Part shown: in pieces, positions 63,501 through 64,000 of the stretch
Numbering within the stretch: position 1 is the first letter of the stretch
Layout: every line of letters begins with the position of its first letter
NCBI RefSeq assembly: GCF_001270965.1
Contig: NZ_LGIA01000149.1
Span: 1-64,000, forward strand
From: Sunxiuqinia dokdonensis
GTDB lineage: Bacteria > Bacteroidota > Bacteroidia > Bacteroidales > Prolixibacteraceae
Direction of reading: 5' to 3'
DNA: 64,000 nt
Position numbers and translations under genes: made by a program
The notes under the pieces: model-generated
Told to the model about the DNA's origin: nothing
The model's database searches: none
What the model saw: the letters and a program-made list of their open reading frames with translations, nothing else

Positions 63501-63883
63501 ACCAAGGCTTCGGGGTAGGTAACAATGCTGATCTGCTTGTTTTCATGAAGCTGATTCAACACTTCGGTCCGAAGAATGATGTTTTCCTGTTCAACCGCGT
63601 CGAACTGGCCAGCCCTTTTGTACGATCCCGGAAAAAAAAACATGGACGAAGCGGTTTTCAGGTTCACCAAATCATCATAAAAGTAGGCCGCTTCTTCCTT
63701 GTCGTTTAAAACAAATACCAGCGGCTGATTATGCTTTTCAGCCAATAGAGAAGCCAACACCGTTTGAGACGAACCAACAAGCCCCGAAAGGTGAATCTTT
63801 TCACCCGGGGTATTCATGTCTTTAAGCAAGGGTTGAATAACCGCTTGCTTTTCAAATACCTTTTTAAAATTTTGCAATTCCAA
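60551..63883 (-). CDS. mfd: Transcription-repair coupling factor
   Basis: A 1110-residue Mfd protein, the ATP-driven translocase that removes stalled RNA polymerase from DNA lesions and recruits UvrA. The UvrB-like N-terminal region covers about 1-400, and the CarD-like RNA polymerase interaction domain lies near 420-490 (GDYVVHIDHGIGKFAGL). The superfamily 2 motor follows: GDVGFGKTE (Walker A) near residue 573, DEEQKFGV (motif II) near 680, LTATPIPRTLQ (motif III) near 700 and QLRGRVGRS (motif VI). The C-terminal TRCF domain ends the protein. Length and domain order are normal. Long open frames on the opposite strand are shadows. Confidence 0.97.
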   Translation of the reverse strand: MELQNFKKVFEKQAVIQPLLKDMNTPGEKIHLSGLVGSSQTVLASLLAEKHNQPLVFVLNDKEEAAYFYDDLVNLKTASSMFFFPGSYKRAGQFDAVEQENIILRTEVLNQLHENKQISIVTYPEALVEKVISGQGLESNSFPVHKNDKLSIQFLNDVLFEYGFERVDFVVEPGQYSIRGSLVDIYSFSHEDPYRLDFFGDVVDSIRSFDIETQISKVQLEKVVIIPNIQEGLAEEARDNFLNFLSPQSSIYIRDVALVSDMIDRIYQQAVSDETLTEDMLNRLISGADFLNAMRPFTCLESGSSNYFQTEKRFEFTTSAQPVFNKNFELLAKNLQENSAKGYTNFILSSNQKQIERLHAIFKDQNLAVEFTDLNFTLHEGFIDHTLQLCCYTDHQIFERYHRFQLKTRKPQKESITLKELNKLHQGDYVVHIDHGIGKFAGLVKTEVNGKMQEAVRLVYRDSDVLFVSIQSLHRISKYKGKEGVEPKINKLGTGAWQKMKERTKKKVKDIAKDLIALYAERKKERGFAFSPDSYLQTELEASFIYEDTPDQVTATQAVKEDMEREMPMDRLVCGDVGFGKTEIAIRGAFKAVADSKQVAVLVPTTILALQHYKTFSERLKDFPVRIEYISRLRPAGEVKKILKEAEAGTIDILIGTHRLVGKDVKFKDLGLLIVDEEQKFGVSVKEKLKQFKVNVDTMTLTATPIPRTLQFSLMGARDLSIIQTPPPNRYPIITELHGFNEDMIREAINYEVARNGQVFFIHNRVQNIHEVEAAIKRIVPGVKTVVGHGQMDGPKLEKIMLDFINGEHDVLIATTIIESGLDIPNANTIIINNAQNFGLSDLHQLRGRVGRSNKKAFCYLIAPPLASLTAEARQRLRAIEEFAELGSGFNIAMRDLDIRGAGNLLGAEQSGFIADIGYETYHRILNEAMQELKQGEYKELFREEQEAAGKAFLQTQFVNDCQIDTDMELLFPDTYIQSISERMLLYRQLDNLEDEAALQQFELELIDRFGKLPQASKELLEVVRLRWTAIELGIERIILNDKKMICFFVADQQSPFYQSATFTKVLHYLQQNPDKCRMKEKKDKLSLTFSFVPNVETAGHILNEVGSGD

Positions 63884-63953
63884 ACTTCTGAAAAATTTCG
63901 CGTAAAGATAGGGATTAGTTTGAGTCTAAAGGAAGATTCGGCTGTTTACAAAG

Positions 63954-63986
63954 CCAAAAAAAAGTCGCAAAACACTTGCGACTTTC
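63954..63986 (-). terminator. Intrinsic terminator of a gene beyond the right edge
   Basis: AAAGTCGCAA (63962-63971) and TTGCGACTTT (63977-63986) form a perfect 10-bp stem around AACAC. The A-run just left of it is a U-run for the minus strand, so a minus-strand gene to the right of 64000 should end here; mfd then starts from its own promoter. Confidence 0.82.
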
Positions 63987-64000
63987 TCCAACAAAAAAAT

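Overview
The window reads as a Bacteroidota chromosome, most likely of the Prolixibacteraceae/Marinilabiliales type. Grounds for this are a SusC/SusD pair with a FecI-like sigma factor and FecR-like anti-sigma factor, a two-subunit methylmalonyl-CoA mutase, a compact men operon, DUF3810 and DUF4395 proteins, a GH36-like enzyme with a Tat signal, and several TAnnTTTG-type promoter -7 boxes. The genus is an inference from style only. I see no rRNA or tRNA gene, no CRISPR array, no phage and no complete insertion sequence.

Left part (1-15400): a DUF2971 protein; a small GIY-YIG nuclease framed by REP-like palindrome pairs; mutB and mutA (methylmalonyl-CoA/succinyl-CoA interconversion) on the minus strand behind two perfect hairpins; an SDR/epimerase pair; a GtrA membrane protein; a metallo-beta-lactamase-fold hydrolase with a DUF3810 membrane protein; and mpl with a secreted M19 dipeptidase, which together suggest murein peptide recycling. 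The dipeptidase is followed at once by twelve copies of a 21-bp tandem repeat.

Accessory stretch (15400-22650): an AT-rich pair including a membrane-anchored PD-(D/E)XK-like protein, then a HicAB toxin-antitoxin pair and a DUF559 nuclease, each bracketed by copies of a composite multi-hairpin repeat. Next comes a one-piece membrane regulator (outer LamG domain, one membrane helix, inner SARP-like winged helix plus BTAD) and a 40/41-bp tandem array.

Carbohydrate and redox part (22650-33220): a Tat-exported Gfo/Idh/MocA oxidoreductase followed by a large secreted HEAT plus double DUF1080 protein, a pairing that fits 3-keto-glycoside chemistry; a TlpA-type thiol reductase with a very long N-terminal region; a DUF4395 membrane protein; and a GH36-like glycosidase.

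Menaquinone operon (33372-40553): menI-menF-menD-menB-menA-menC-menE, tightly packed and translationally overlapping, without menH. Then come a TonB_C-like secreted protein, a BlaI/BlaR1-type pair whose promoter carries three mec-like operator dyads, and an RND efflux operon (adaptor, pump, TolC).

Right part (49845-64000): an ECF sigma factor, FecR, SusC with an STN domain, SusD, a surface lipoprotein, and two secreted endonuclease/exonuclease/phosphatase (EEP) lipoproteins, with no glycoside hydrolase. This looks like a SusCD uptake locus aimed at a phosphoester substrate rather than an ordinary glycan. The window ends with mfd.
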